Assembly (NCBI RefSeq): GCF_000686125.1
Contig: NZ_JMMA01000002.1
Location: 992,001 to 1,056,000 of the forward strand
DNA length: 64,000 nucleotides
Direction of reading: 5' to 3'
Origin: Ruminococcus sp. NK3A76
GTDB lineage: Bacteria; Bacillota; Clostridia; Oscillospirales; Ruminococcaceae
Below, in pieces: positions 8,273 through 17,105 of this stretch. Both the position numbers and the translations under genes were made by a program. Below the pieces are notes generated by a model. The model was not told the origin of the DNA. It did not search any database and was given only the letters and a program-made list of their open reading frames with translations. Position 1 is the stretch's first letter. Every line of letters starts with the position of its first letter.

Positions 8273-9907
8273 TTATACTAATGCGTTCTGTTTGTTTGAA
8301 AGTGCCTTGTCAAGGAACTTGTAATAGATATGGATTTTTCTCGGCGTGTTACGGTTGTCAGGAGCATCTTCAATTGTGATATACTCCACAAGGTCGAGAA
8401 TCATTTCACGGGTGAGAACCTCAAAGCCTGCATACTTTTTCAGTCGGCGGATAAACTCGTCAACATCTCGTTCGTCCTGATTATTTGCTTCAAGGCGTTC
8501 ATGTATAAAGTCAAGCTCTGCCTGCAAGGTCGTGTTTTCTTCCTGATACTTGTCTATCAGTTTAACGCATACCTCTTCGGGTACTTTGCCGAGAACCATG
8601 TTTTCATAAACGCTCTGCGTAAGTGTGTCAAGCTCTGTGATACGATGCTCAATCTCACGCTTACGCTTGGTGTCAATAGCTGTCTGCGAGGTACGATCTC
8701 CCGACTTCTTTTCGATGAACTGTTTCCTCGCCTTATCCTCATCAATAATAAGGTTCAGTTTGGACTGAATATCGGCAATAACAAGTGTTTCAAGAACCTT
8801 GCCGTTTATGGTATGTGTCGTGCAATAGTTACTGCCGTAACGTGCGTGATAACCGCAGGTGTATCCCGTGCCGTGTTCCTTATTCCTGCGGTTCACCCAT
8901 ATCTGCTTCATCTTGTAACCGCAATCGGCACAATAGAGCAGACCTGAAAATGTCGGAACAAAACCTCTGCTGTCTTTCTTTCCTCGGCTTACGGATTTTT
9001 CATACTCACGAACCTTATCCCACAATTCCTGAGAAATAATCGGCTCATGGTTGTTTTCAATTACGATCCAGTCCTCTTCGTTTGTAGGGATACGCTTATG
9101 GTTTTTGTAGCTGACGGTCGGTCTCCGCTGCTGTGCGAGTGTTCCGATGTAGATCGGATTCCTGAGAATATGATAAATACACTCTTTGCTCCACAGGTGT
9201 GTCATAGAGATTGGATTTGTCTTGCCGAGTTTCTGATAAAGATAATCAGAGGGCGGCAGGATTTTTTCTGCATTGAGTATCTCGGATATTTTCTTTGTGC
9301 CGATCCCCTTTGCTCTCAGCTCAAATATACGGCGGACAACGGCAGCGGCTTCGGGGTCAATGGTAGGTGTATACTTTCCGTCATCTGCTTTGGTATATCC
9401 GTATGCTGCAAAAGAACATTTGTATTTTCCAGCCTTTGCTCCTGCTTCTGTGACAGCACGGAGTTTCTTGGAAGTGTTGGCGCTGTGCCATTCGTTGAAA
9501 ATGTTCATGATAGGCATCATGTCCATTCCTGCACTCTGCGAATTAGCGGTATCCACATTATCCGTGAGAGCTATGAAACGGATATTATACATTGGAAATA
9601 TGTAGTCCGTGTACTGCCCCACTTGGATATAGTTGCGTCCAAAACGAGAAAGGTCTTTACACAAAATCAGATTGATCTTGCCTGCCTTTGCATCGTCAAG
9701 CATACGCTGTACGCCGGGTCTGTCGAAGCTCACGCCCGAAATTCCATCGTCGATATACTCGTCATAAATCGTCCAGCCCTGTTCCGAAACATAGTCGGTA
9801 AGTATCTTTCTCTGGTTGTCAATGGAGAGTGATTCTCCTGCGCGTTCATCATCTTTGGAAAGTCGCATATAGATGCCCACGTTGTAATTATTCTGCTTTG
9901 GTAACAT
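8273..9907 (-). CDS. Large serine recombinase 2 (TnpX-like)
   Basis: This is a 544-residue recombinase with the catalytic start GIYMRLSKDDERAGES, the conserved DLSRFGRNYI motif, the recombinase domain ending near YIGTLAQQRRPTVSYK, a zinc ribbon (CADCGYKM and two later Cys) and a C-terminal coiled coil. This layout is that of the TnpX/TndX family of Tn4451-type elements. An ATG at 9925 is in frame, but AAAGGAG at 9911-9917 sits inside it, so the ATG at 9907 is chosen. A small gene lies upstream at 10017-10202, and then the iteron field and replication genes, so this may be the excision enzyme of an inner layer of the element. Confidence 0.92.
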   Translation of the reverse strand: MLPKQNNYNVGIYMRLSKDDERAGESLSIDNQRKILTDYVSEQGWTIYDEYIDDGISGVSFDRPGVQRMLDDAKAGKINLILCKDLSRFGRNYIQVGQYTDYIFPMYNIRFIALTDNVDTANSQSAGMDMMPIMNIFNEWHSANTSKKLRAVTEAGAKAGKYKCSFAAYGYTKADDGKYTPTIDPEAAAVVRRIFELRAKGIGTKKISEILNAEKILPPSDYLYQKLGKTNPISMTHLWSKECIYHILRNPIYIGTLAQQRRPTVSYKNHKRIPTNEEDWIVIENNHEPIISQELWDKVREYEKSVSRGKKDSRGFVPTFSGLLYCADCGYKMKQIWVNRRNKEHGTGYTCGYHARYGSNYCTTHTINGKVLETLVIADIQSKLNLIIDEDKARKQFIEKKSGDRTSQTAIDTKRKREIEHRITELDTLTQSVYENMVLGKVPEEVCVKLIDKYQEENTTLQAELDFIHERLEANNQDERDVDEFIRRLKKYAGFEVLTREMILDLVEYITIEDAPDNRNTPRKIHIYYKFLDKALSNKQNALV

Positions 9908-10016
9908 ATAACTCCTTTCTCCCAAAGCAACTACTTTTGATATATACTATTATAGCATAGATCATCAGAAGAGTCCAGTGCTTTGGAAGCTGTTTTTCTT
10001 TTGTTCTGTATTTTTT

Positions 10017-10202
10017 TCAGGCGTGAAGAACTTCGTCCATTGCCTGATTGTAGGCGTTCCTGTATACAACTTCATCGAGGTCTTTCTTGCCCGTGTAATG
10101 GCTGATGATTATATATTTTCTCCCCTCGATTTCAAACTCCTGTTCCTGTGTCGGGCAGTCCTTGTACTGCTCGTTAAGCTCTTTTGCATTTGTAGTTTTC
10201 AT
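10017..10202 (-). CDS. Small element protein (61 aa)
   Basis: This is a 61-residue protein with AAAGGA 8 bases before the ATG. It reads EFEIEGRKYIIISHYTGKK, a short beta hairpin, and then a helix NAYNQAMDEVL. It sits between the serine recombinase and the iteron field, where TnpW-like proteins usually lie, but I do not see clear TnpW similarity. The function is unknown. Confidence 0.6.
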   Translation of the reverse strand: MKTTNAKELNEQYKDCPTQEQEFEIEGRKYIIISHYTGKKDLDEVVYRNAYNQAMDEVLHA

Positions 10203-10249
10203 TGTAATGTTCCTTTCTATCTCTCTATAGGATTACAACTTATGTTTAT

Positions 10250-10409
10250 GGCGTATAGGCGTATATCTGCCTTTGTTACGGGGTTTTCGGCGTATATGCA
10301 GGGCGTATGATTTTGATAACGGCGTATTTTTATACGCCATTTTGTAAGGCATACGCCGTTACTATACGCCGATTATCCTTATTCTATGGGCTTTATACGC
10401 CTATACGCC
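10250..10409. repeat. Iteron field of GGCGTATA units, candidate replication origin
   Basis: The 7-8-base unit GGCGTAT(A) occurs on the plus strand at 10250, 10258, 10289, 10302 and 10321. In inverted form (TATACGCC or ATACGCC) it occurs at 10331, 10351, 10363, 10394 and 10402. The two sets face each other across a perfect 18-bp palindrome at 10321-10338. The field directly follows the helicase stop codon. Iterons beside a P4-type replication protein suggest an origin; an operator array for the gene at 10017-10202 is the alternative. Confidence 0.6.
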
Positions 10410-10428
10410 GTTTTTGACGGTCGGCATA

Positions 10429-11904
10429 TTATTGGTAGCTGAACGTAAGAGCGATACCTTTGAAACCTCTGACATTCCTGCCATTGCTTACAATATTCGT
10501 GGAATATGCGATGCTGTATTTATCCTCATTCTGCTTTACCCATGAAATGAATGTCTCACGTTTCAAAGCAGTCAGAGCGTTATCCTCGCACCAACGATTG
10601 TAACTGTCATACAGTGCCGATGATGTAACGCACAGCTTTTCACCATAGTTCACACGGCTGCTGTCTGAAAGATAATCGGGGATATTACAGCTATCCTGCA
10701 TTGTCTCCTTGACATTCAGCTTTGCCTTGTCCGAGATCGTGAAGCGGTAATTATTCGCTACCAGTCTGCGGAGACCGTCGAACATCCAGCAGAATATTTT
10801 GTCTTTCTCTGCGATAAACTTGTCTGCGATGTGCGGATCAACAACACGGTTCTCAGGCGGTGTCAGCGTTGTGAGAATGATCATTCGGCGTGAAAATCCC
10901 TGACTCTTATCATAGAGCGCTTTCGGGCTGCCGTTGCCGAAACATAACAGACGGGTGTATAACAACGCCTGTTCCGACTGCTTGCCTTTGGCTTCAACAT
11001 CTATCGGTATCTCTGCTGTTACAAGGTTTTTGATGTACCCCGTGGACGGTAATGCCGACATCTGCATATCATCATCGACCATGAGGAGCTTATCTTTCAG
11101 ATTGTAGCGGAAAAAGCGGTCGTTTTCGATACGCTGAAAATTGCCCGTTATCATGTTATCCCCGAATATCTCACGGAGAACGATTGCTATTCGGGACTTG
11201 CCCTCGCCGCCCTGCCCGATAATGAACATCATCTTCTGTCCTTTGGTGGACGGTATCAACAGATAGCCGAGATACTCCTGCAAGGTATTCACATCTTCGG
11301 GCGTGAGAAGCTCCAGCAGGAACGTCAGGAACTTTTCTGGGTAATATGCACCACTGTTCCATATTTCAGGCTTGTACCACACATTCAGGCGGTTGATGCA
11401 GAATTCCTTTCGTGGATAGAAATTGCCGTTCAGGTCGAGCTTTCCGTTCAGCAGATGTATGTACCGTGTGTCGGGCAGAAGCGGTTTGCTGTAACAATAG
11501 TGACGGAGGGTGTCCATGATGAGCGTTACCTTTTTCGGCAGTCCGAACCATACCGCCTGTCTGAGCATTCTGTATATCTCATTGCCCAGTGCGTTTTCAT
11601 CAACAAGCCCGTCATAATCATAGAACCGTCCGCCGATACATTTCAGAGGGTGTTTCTCCGTGAACATCTTGCAAAACTTCATCTCGTTGATCGTCAGCTT
11701 GTCCACCATCCAGTCAGGTAACTCACGCTCCTGTTTTTTCTTTTCAGCAGGTGGTTCGGGAAGCGGTGCATCATTTTGAACTTCATCAGACGGCATTGCT
11801 GCAATATCCTGTTCCATTTCTGCTTCGACCTCTGCCCGCAGTCTTTCAAGCTCCTGTTCTTCATTCTCCCCATTCATCAAGAATTCGTTTGTATTCTCGC
11901 TCAA
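10429..11904 (-). CDS. P4/D5-type phage or plasmid replicative helicase
   Basis: This 491-residue SF3-type ATPase of the phage/plasmid primase P4 C-terminal family has Walker A GQGGEGKSRIA around residue 230 and a Walker B-like LLMVDDD. The sensor region LLCFGNG follows, with a D5_N-like segment before the ATPase and a winged-helix-like end (RETFISWVKQNEDKYS). It would unwind the origin for element replication. It overlaps the CHC2 primase gene upstream by 44 bp, so the two probably form one translationally coupled unit. The two activities of P4 alpha protein are thus on separate polypeptides here. The iteron field starts 20 bases after its stop. Confidence 0.88.
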   Translation of the reverse strand: MSENTNEFLMNGENEEQELERLRAEVEAEMEQDIAAMPSDEVQNDAPLPEPPAEKKKQERELPDWMVDKLTINEMKFCKMFTEKHPLKCIGGRFYDYDGLVDENALGNEIYRMLRQAVWFGLPKKVTLIMDTLRHYCYSKPLLPDTRYIHLLNGKLDLNGNFYPRKEFCINRLNVWYKPEIWNSGAYYPEKFLTFLLELLTPEDVNTLQEYLGYLLIPSTKGQKMMFIIGQGGEGKSRIAIVLREIFGDNMITGNFQRIENDRFFRYNLKDKLLMVDDDMQMSALPSTGYIKNLVTAEIPIDVEAKGKQSEQALLYTRLLCFGNGSPKALYDKSQGFSRRMIILTTLTPPENRVVDPHIADKFIAEKDKIFCWMFDGLRRLVANNYRFTISDKAKLNVKETMQDSCNIPDYLSDSSRVNYGEKLCVTSSALYDSYNRWCEDNALTALKRETFISWVKQNEDKYSIAYSTNIVSNGRNVRGFKGIALTFSYQ

Positions 11905-12454
11905 TCCTGTCTACCTCCATCTTTATTTCTTGCTGCCCCACCACATCGGTGCGGTTGAATGTTTCAAGCAGATACTCAGCATAGCCGATATTCTGCAAAG
12001 CGTATACGAAACGCTTGTCCGTTTCCTCATCGGGAGAAGTCGGAACATAGAGCATTCTGTACTTGTCCAGCAAAGTAAAGTACCTGAGCAGAACATCATA
12101 CATATGCTCCACCCTTGCTTTCTCTGCCTTGCGTTCGGCGATCTCCCTGCGCCGTCTGTTGACTGCTTCCATATCGGGCGGTTTGTCCACGTCCAGACCA
12201 AGCCCGAAATCGGAGTTGAGCTGTTTCACCGCTTCGATCGGTTTCAGCCCGAAAAGCTCCTGCACGAGCTTAATAACATCGCCGTGTGCCTGACAGCCGA
12301 AACAGTAATAATGGTCGTCATACAGCTTGCAGGACGGGTGGCGCTCCATGTGGAACGGACAGAGAGCCATGTTGCCACGGTGTAATTCAACACCATAGTG
12401 ACGAGCTGCTGTCGGAACATCGACAAGCTCTTTTACTTCTTCAAAAATAGTCAT
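11861..12454 (-). CDS. CHC2 zinc-finger primase-like protein
   Basis: The N-terminal 90 residues are a DnaG-type CHC2 zinc-binding domain with Cys, His, Cys and Cys ligands in CPFHMERHPSC and YYCFGCQAHGDVI. No TOPRIM catalytic domain is visible in its 197 residues; the rest is helical. It probably recognises template DNA for primer synthesis together with the helicase encoded next. GGGAGGT precedes the ATG by 6 bases. It is divergent from the STAND gene, with only 82 bases between the two start codons. Confidence 0.85.
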   Translation of the reverse strand: MTIFEEVKELVDVPTAARHYGVELHRGNMALCPFHMERHPSCKLYDDHYYCFGCQAHGDVIKLVQELFGLKPIEAVKQLNSDFGLGLDVDKPPDMEAVNRRRREIAERKAEKARVEHMYDVLLRYFTLLDKYRMLYVPTSPDEETDKRFVYALQNIGYAEYLLETFNRTDVVGQQEIKMEVDRIEREYKRILDEWGE

Positions 12455-12472
12455 GTTTTACCTCCCTATGAC

Positions 12473-12501
12473 TTGAAACAAATAGCGCTTTATGCTATAA
12501 T
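12473..12501 (+). promoter_or_regulatory. Sigma-A promoter of the STAND gene
   Basis: TTGAAA at 12473-12478 and TATAAT at 12496-12501 are exactly 17 bases apart, 36 bases before the chosen start codon. The STAND gene therefore has its own promoter, opposite to the replication operon. Confidence 0.8.
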
Positions 12502-12536
12502 ATATTTTGGAAAATTATGCGACAGGAGTGAAAGCT

Positions 12537-14849
12537 ATGTACTGTGATTTTAGTAATGTAACAGACATTCTTTATCGAAACAGAAAGTCATCTAAATACA
12601 TTACCTACAACAATATCGTCAATACATTGTTCGGTACATATTTAAAGGATAATAATATCTATGAATTTCCTGATTATACGCTTACTAAACTCCATAAAGG
12701 CAGCATCGGAGTATCTCCTGAGTTAAAAGACTACTATCAAGATGCCGCACCTGATAAAATGAAAGAAAATATCAAGTCTGCACTGGAATATATTTTCGAT
12801 AAGCCAAATACTTATCATGAATTATACCGTCTTATTCAGTATGACGATACACTTTCATCTTCCATGCGCCGTAGTATTTTAAGCAGTTTTTCTGTAGACT
12901 TCACTGATGACTCTGCTCTGATTGACCTTATCTATGAATCAATCTATATCGCTGTGACTCGTCTTTATTACAAAGACGAGGGCATTGTTGCAGCCAAATA
13001 CTTTTACGATGATCTCATAGCAGTTGATGATGTGCTTTTTAAAAATAACGAATATGTCCCGCCCTGCAAGCATTTCTGCGGACGTTCCAAAGAACTGGAC
13101 GAACTTCATGCTGTTGTATCTGATAATTCTACCGTTATCATAACGGGCGTTGCAGGCATTGGTAAGAGCGAGCTTGTCCGTGCCTACGCCAAAGATCACC
13201 GAAAAGAGTATCAGTATTTTGGGTACTACTTTTACGGTGGCAGCCTGAAAGATATTATTGCAAATGTTGTTCATGATGCTCTGGCTACGGAATCAGACCT
13301 GAATACCCGTTATCAGCGTAATCTTGAATTGCTGTCCTCTCTCGGAGAAAAGGCATTGCTGATCATCGACAACTACAATGTTACTCCCGATGAAGATGAA
13401 TGCTTCGATGATGTATGCGACCTGAAATGCAAGGTGATCTTCACATCGCATATGCGTTTCGAGGACTATGCAACATATGAACTGCGGGCATTCCGTCATG
13501 CCGATGATGTAAAGACGCTCACAAAGTATTTCTATCAGTATAAGGAAGATGAATGGAAATGCTTGTTGCAGATATACGGCGTTTTCGATATGCATACATT
13601 CTGCGTTGAGCTGTGTGCAAAGGCATTTACAAAGGGTGCGTTCTCTCCGAAAACACTGTATAAGAATCTCAAATCTTTTAAAATCAGGGATTTTGCCGAA
13701 AAGCTGTCAGCAAAAAAGGATAAGCACCCAAAAAAGAAAACATATTTCGATCATATCAGAGAACTGTTCAATTTGTTGGGGCTTCCTGAACGCCATAAGC
13801 AGGTTTTAAGGGTCATGGTATTTGCTCCTGTTTTTGGGTTCAGAAAAGACTTTCTTGCTAAGATCATGAACCTGAAAAATATGGTGATAGTTGAAGACCT
13901 GATAGATGTTGGTCTACTCTATGAGAACTATAAAGGCAGGGTCAATATTCAGTCTGTTGTTGCGGAGGTTGTCCGCTCGGAACTGGAAACCAATAATGAG
14001 ACCTGTTCCGATTTTATTGAGACAGTTCGTGCGCTTTGCCTGAATGAAGAAAACACGATCAAGGCTGGCGAAAGAACGATCTTGCAGATGGTCGCTGCTG
14101 TTTTTTGGAGTATGGATTTTAGCGATACCGATTTTCAGCTCCGTTTTGTCCATGATTGTTTCAAATTTACGGAGCATATGGGAGAAAGCAGTCTGAATGA
14201 TGCGATGATCGCTTTTGAGCAAAACAATCACAGAGAGTCTCACGAATTAAAAACGCTGTATCTTTCCGATGCTGCAGCATATGAAATGATAAAAAAGCAT
14301 TTGGATAATGCAATTTATTATCAGATGCAAGCCGTAGAATGTTCAAAAAACTGCGATAATAATGTTCTATTACAAGCAAATACCGTGAACACCTACGGCT
14401 ATTATCTGAACCTTGCCGACCGGAAGGAAGATGCGTTAAAGGAAATGCAGATAGGGCTTACCCTGTTCGATCAGCTTGACGGTGACGGCGTGTTTTATTT
14501 TGATAAGTATCGTGCAATCATCAATTATGGTGATCTGCTGTTCTCTCTCGGTTATACCGATGAAGCTATAAAGCAAGTATCCGCCGCCGTAAGCTCATTG
14601 CGTGAATTGGAATTGCAGGATACAGAGGTCTATGCGGATTGCATTTATTCCCTCGGTCTGTATCATGTTTGTGTGAATGATACCTCAGCAGGTGATGAGC
14701 TTGTGAGTGCATTCCGCATTTTCATTGACCTCTACGGCAGGGATTCCGACTTCGTGCAGACAAGAGCTGCGGAGCTTCTAAGCTACATCGAAACTGCTCA
14801 TATCAACCTTACTGACTATGAGCCACTAAAGCAACTACTCGGAGAATAA
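12537..14849 (+). CDS. STAND-family NTPase with C-terminal TPR-like repeats
   Basis: This 770-residue protein has three parts. Residues 1-170 are a helical domain I do not recognise. Residues about 180-430 are a STAND (NB-ARC-like) NTPase with FCGRSKELDEL, Walker A GVAGIGKSE near residue 204, Walker B KALLIIDNY and the strand KVIFTSHMR. Residues about 550-770 look like TPR-type helical repeats. Such proteins act as switches that oligomerise on sensing a ligand, and several are antiphage (Avs-type), but no nuclease, TIR or protease effector is visible here. AGGAG at 12524 favours the ATG at 12537 over the TTG at 12507. It is the only plus-strand gene in the replication-transfer block and overlaps the MobB-like gene tail to tail by 41 bp. 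Confidence 0.85.
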   Translation: MYCDFSNVTDILYRNRKSSKYITYNNIVNTLFGTYLKDNNIYEFPDYTLTKLHKGSIGVSPELKDYYQDAAPDKMKENIKSALEYIFDKPNTYHELYRLIQYDDTLSSSMRRSILSSFSVDFTDDSALIDLIYESIYIAVTRLYYKDEGIVAAKYFYDDLIAVDDVLFKNNEYVPPCKHFCGRSKELDELHAVVSDNSTVIITGVAGIGKSELVRAYAKDHRKEYQYFGYYFYGGSLKDIIANVVHDALATESDLNTRYQRNLELLSSLGEKALLIIDNYNVTPDEDECFDDVCDLKCKVIFTSHMRFEDYATYELRAFRHADDVKTLTKYFYQYKEDEWKCLLQIYGVFDMHTFCVELCAKAFTKGAFSPKTLYKNLKSFKIRDFAEKLSAKKDKHPKKKTYFDHIRELFNLLGLPERHKQVLRVMVFAPVFGFRKDFLAKIMNLKNMVIVEDLIDVGLLYENYKGRVNIQSVVAEVVRSELETNNETCSDFIETVRALCLNEENTIKAGERTILQMVAAVFWSMDFSDTDFQLRFVHDCFKFTEHMGESSLNDAMIAFEQNNHRESHELKTLYLSDAAAYEMIKKHLDNAIYYQMQAVECSKNCDNNVLLQANTVNTYGYYLNLADRKEDALKEMQIGLTLFDQLDGDGVFYFDKYRAIINYGDLLFSLGYTDEAIKQVSAAVSSLRELELQDTEVYADCIYSLGLYHVCVNDTSAGDELVSAFRIFIDLYGRDSDFVQTRAAELLSYIETAHINLTDYEPLKQLLGE

Positions 14850-15585
14850 TGTCTACTGCCACAAGGACAGGAGAAGCATAGTACAGTAAATCCTTGAAAG
14901 TCTTTACTTTGCGGAAACGCTCCACTGACCTGGCAATCTTTCTTGAAGCCTTTTCCGCCGCTTCGGTTGCGTTTTTCACATTTTCGGTGCAGGAAGTTAT
15001 ATCCTTCTCCATCTGATCGCTGTTCGCCTGCACATATTGCATCAGCTCGTTGATGGCTTCTTTCTCCTGCACCTTGACCTGATGATAGATGCTGTAAACG
15101 CTGTCAGCGACCTCTGTCCTTACGCTTTTTGCGTACTGCTCTTGCAGGCTCAGGTTCTGCATCTGATGTTCGGACAACCTTTGTATTTCGGCGTTTATAG
15201 CTGTCGAATAGTTCTTCAAAAGTTGGCACATCTTTAACGTTGCCGTTACCAGAAGGAGAACCCTCTCGTCCCTCTGTGCGTCCACCGAGGATACTCCGAT
15301 CTCCTCCGCCATTTCCCGAACTCTCGTTTCTATTGCGTTCAGTTCCGGAAGCGGTGTTTCCTGCTTGTGCGTTTTCTGAGATTCCATTACTGCTGCCCCC
15401 TGTCTCTGTGCTTTGAGCGAGCGTTCGTACTCCCTGTGGATACGCTCCGCTTCTTTTATCATCTGTTCCCGTGTGAAGAGTGCTGTTTGCTGTTTGGGTT
15501 CTGTCGGTGGTTTGCCTTTTGCCTCTTGTGGTAACTTCTGCGAGGTCTCGTTCTTCATGTCCTCGCCAAATCTTGGTAAGCTCAT
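14809..15585 (-). CDS. MobB-like mobilization protein overlapping the relaxase gene
   Basis: This is a 258-residue protein with a charged N-terminal half, long helices with coiled-coil character (residues about 85-230) and one hydrophobic segment near the end (YYASPVLVAVDIILRVVALV). It has its own ribosome site, AAAGGA, 7 bases before the ATG. Its first 482 bp lie in another frame inside the 3' part of the relaxase gene. The arrangement recalls ColE1-type plasmids, where mobB lies within mobA and encodes a membrane-anchored helper of the relaxosome. I infer the same role; sequence homology to MobB is not visible by eye. Confidence 0.75.
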   Translation of the reverse strand: MSLPRFGEDMKNETSQKLPQEAKGKPPTEPKQQTALFTREQMIKEAERIHREYERSLKAQRQGAAVMESQKTHKQETPLPELNAIETRVREMAEEIGVSSVDAQRDERVLLLVTATLKMCQLLKNYSTAINAEIQRLSEHQMQNLSLQEQYAKSVRTEVADSVYSIYHQVKVQEKEAINELMQYVQANSDQMEKDITSCTENVKNATEAAEKASRKIARSVERFRKVKTFKDLLYYASPVLVAVDIILRVVALVAHSQ

Positions 15586-16402
15586 AGTTGATTCCTTTCA
15601 CTGTGTATTTATCACCCAGCTTACTGCCTCTGACCGAGACAAGTTTACCGTTCTTGTCGGTAAAATTCGGGTGACGGTAGGATATGGTGTTGCCCTTGAC
15701 ACGGCACTCCACATGATAATGCTTCATCAGGGCAGCTACTACATCTTCTAAAGTCTTGTTGTTCGGGTCGGCGCACTCGATACGAATAACCTCCCGAAGT
15801 TCATCTTTGAATGTTTCCTTGCCCTTGGCTTTCATCTGTATCTCTGCAAAGGTTTCCTTGTCACGGTCAGGATTTTCATTGAAATAATCCTTGCGGACGG
15901 AGTTTACAAGCCCTCGCTTCATGCATTGCTCTCCGAAAAACTCACACATATCATAAAGGTCACGCTGGTTGCGGCGGTATGCTCTGCCTGTCTCGATATG
16001 ACAGTTGCCTATCAGGAAGTGAACGTGCTTGTGCGGTTTATCAGTATGAACAGCAAATAGCACCTCATATCCCTGAAAATACTTATCAGCGAACTCCTTT
16101 GCGATGCGAAACACTTCATCGTAAGTGAGCTTGTCGTTATCATTGGGAGAGAAGGATATTGACATCTTGAAAGCAAGATTATTCTTGCCGTTCGGACGTT
16201 TACCAAACAGGTTCCTTGTCATGAGAACATCACGGGCGTAGTTATCACGGTCGCAGCCCATGCCCCAATAGAGGTTGGGGGCAGTCTTTACCACTCCGTC
16301 CCGTATCTGCTCAGGCAGTCTGCCCAGCATATAGTCTGCTGCCTTTTGAAGCTGAACGGCTGTTTTGCAGGGCTGATAATCGACATTGACGTTCCCGAAC
16401 AT
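15104..16402 (-). CDS. Relaxase (MobA/VirD2-type, MOBP-like)
   Basis: The N-terminal 250 residues are a relaxase domain with the metal-binding histidine triad HTDKPHKHVHFLI near residues 119-131. The likely catalytic tyrosine is among the first 50 residues (Tyr24 or Tyr45). Residues 300-400 are Ser/Gly/Thr-rich and low in complexity, which may reflect the overlapping MobB-like frame. The protein ends with a basic tail. It would nick oriT and pilot the strand into the recipient. It begins at a TAATG overlap with the MobC stop codon, so the two are translationally coupled. No type IV secretion genes are in the window, so the element is probably mobilizable rather than self-transmissible. Confidence 0.92.
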   Translation of the reverse strand: MFGNVNVDYQPCKTAVQLQKAADYMLGRLPEQIRDGVVKTAPNLYWGMGCDRDNYARDVLMTRNLFGKRPNGKNNLAFKMSISFSPNDNDKLTYDEVFRIAKEFADKYFQGYEVLFAVHTDKPHKHVHFLIGNCHIETGRAYRRNQRDLYDMCEFFGEQCMKRGLVNSVRKDYFNENPDRDKETFAEIQMKAKGKETFKDELREVIRIECADPNNKTLEDVVAALMKHYHVECRVKGNTISYRHPNFTDKNGKLVSVRGSKLGDKYTVKGINYELTKIWRGHEERDLAEVTTRGKRQTTDRTQTANSTLHTGTDDKRSGAYPQGVRTLAQSTETGGSSNGISENAQAGNTASGTERNRNESSGNGGGDRSILGGRTEGREGSPSGNGNVKDVPTFEELFDSYKRRNTKVVRTSDAEPEPARAVRKKRKDRGR

Positions 16403-16755
16403 TATTTACTGCCCTTGATACTGAACATCGGGTCGCTGATGAAGTCGGCAAGCTGTGCCATGACCTTATCATTAGTACGGCGAATAGCTCCGATCTCGGC
16501 TCTGACCTTATCGTCCTGTCCGATGTTTGAGAAGTAGGCAAGCTGATTGAGGTTTGTACCTATCTTCCTGATCTCATGGATAAGAGGATTGATGCTCTCT
16601 TCGATGGAGTAAATACGCACCTCACTGTTGCGTATTGCCTGCATCAGATAGTCGGTCTTGCTCAGTCCACTTGCCTTGTGCTTGGTATTCCAAAGCTGAA
16701 GCTCCTCGTCAGTTAGTTTCAGGCTGATAGAGTGATAGCGTTTGCGATTAACCAT
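16402..16755 (-). CDS. MobC-like relaxosome accessory protein
   Basis: This 117-residue protein begins with a ribbon-helix-helix-type strand (YHSISLKLTDEELQLW) followed by helices (IHEIRKIGTNLNQLAYF), the pattern of MobC/BfmC accessory proteins that bind oriT and help the relaxase open the DNA. AAAGGAG lies 7 bases before the ATG. It is the first gene of the mobC-relaxase-mobB operon and faces away from the hairpin region at 16.8 kb. Confidence 0.87.
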   Translation of the reverse strand: MVNRKRYHSISLKLTDEELQLWNTKHKASGLSKTDYLMQAIRNSEVRIYSIEESINPLIHEIRKIGTNLNQLAYFSNIGQDDKVRAEIGAIRRTNDKVMAQLADFISDPMFSIKGSK

Positions 16756-17105
16756 TGTCGCTCCTTTCTGCCGCTGTGCGGCTCTTGGGGGAAGGTCTCG
16801 GAGGGGGAACGTCTCTGAGCAGGTAGCCGATGTGTCACTACATCGGTCCTACCTGCCCGGCGCAAATCCGAGCCGGACTCTCGTCTTGTTCCTACAAGAC
16901 TTTCGATCTTAAGTATCGAATTTAAGCCTCGCTCTTCTGAGCGTTAGGCGCTCGATCCTGCAAATTCTTCATGATATTTGCAGGATTTCTTTTTACGCAT
17001 AAAATGCTATCAGGCATTTTTGCGATATGCACCTTACTTTTTCATCATATATCATTTCACTTCCGAAACAATATTCCCCGATATATGTTTGTGTGTATTA
17101 GTAAA
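16756..17105 (-). other. Probable oriT region upstream of mobC
   Basis: There is no gene in these 350 bases. An imperfect hairpin at 16819-16856 pairs GCAGGTAG with CTACCTGC and, inside it, CCGATGT with ACATCGG. It lies about 65 bases upstream of mobC, the usual place for oriT in such operons. A second hairpin (ATCCTGCAAAT / ATTTGCAGGAT, 16955-16986) is followed by T residues on the plus strand and could be a terminator of rightward transcription. The nick site cannot be assigned by eye. Confidence 0.5.

Noticed and set aside
9047-9832. 261-residue frame antisense to serine recombinase 2
   Set aside because: Cys-rich, implausible composition and no start signals; a shadow of the recombinase codons.
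10250-10409. Possible CRISPR array
   Set aside because: The repeats are only 7-8 bases, occur in both orientations and have irregular gaps; there are no spacers of constant length and no cas genes.
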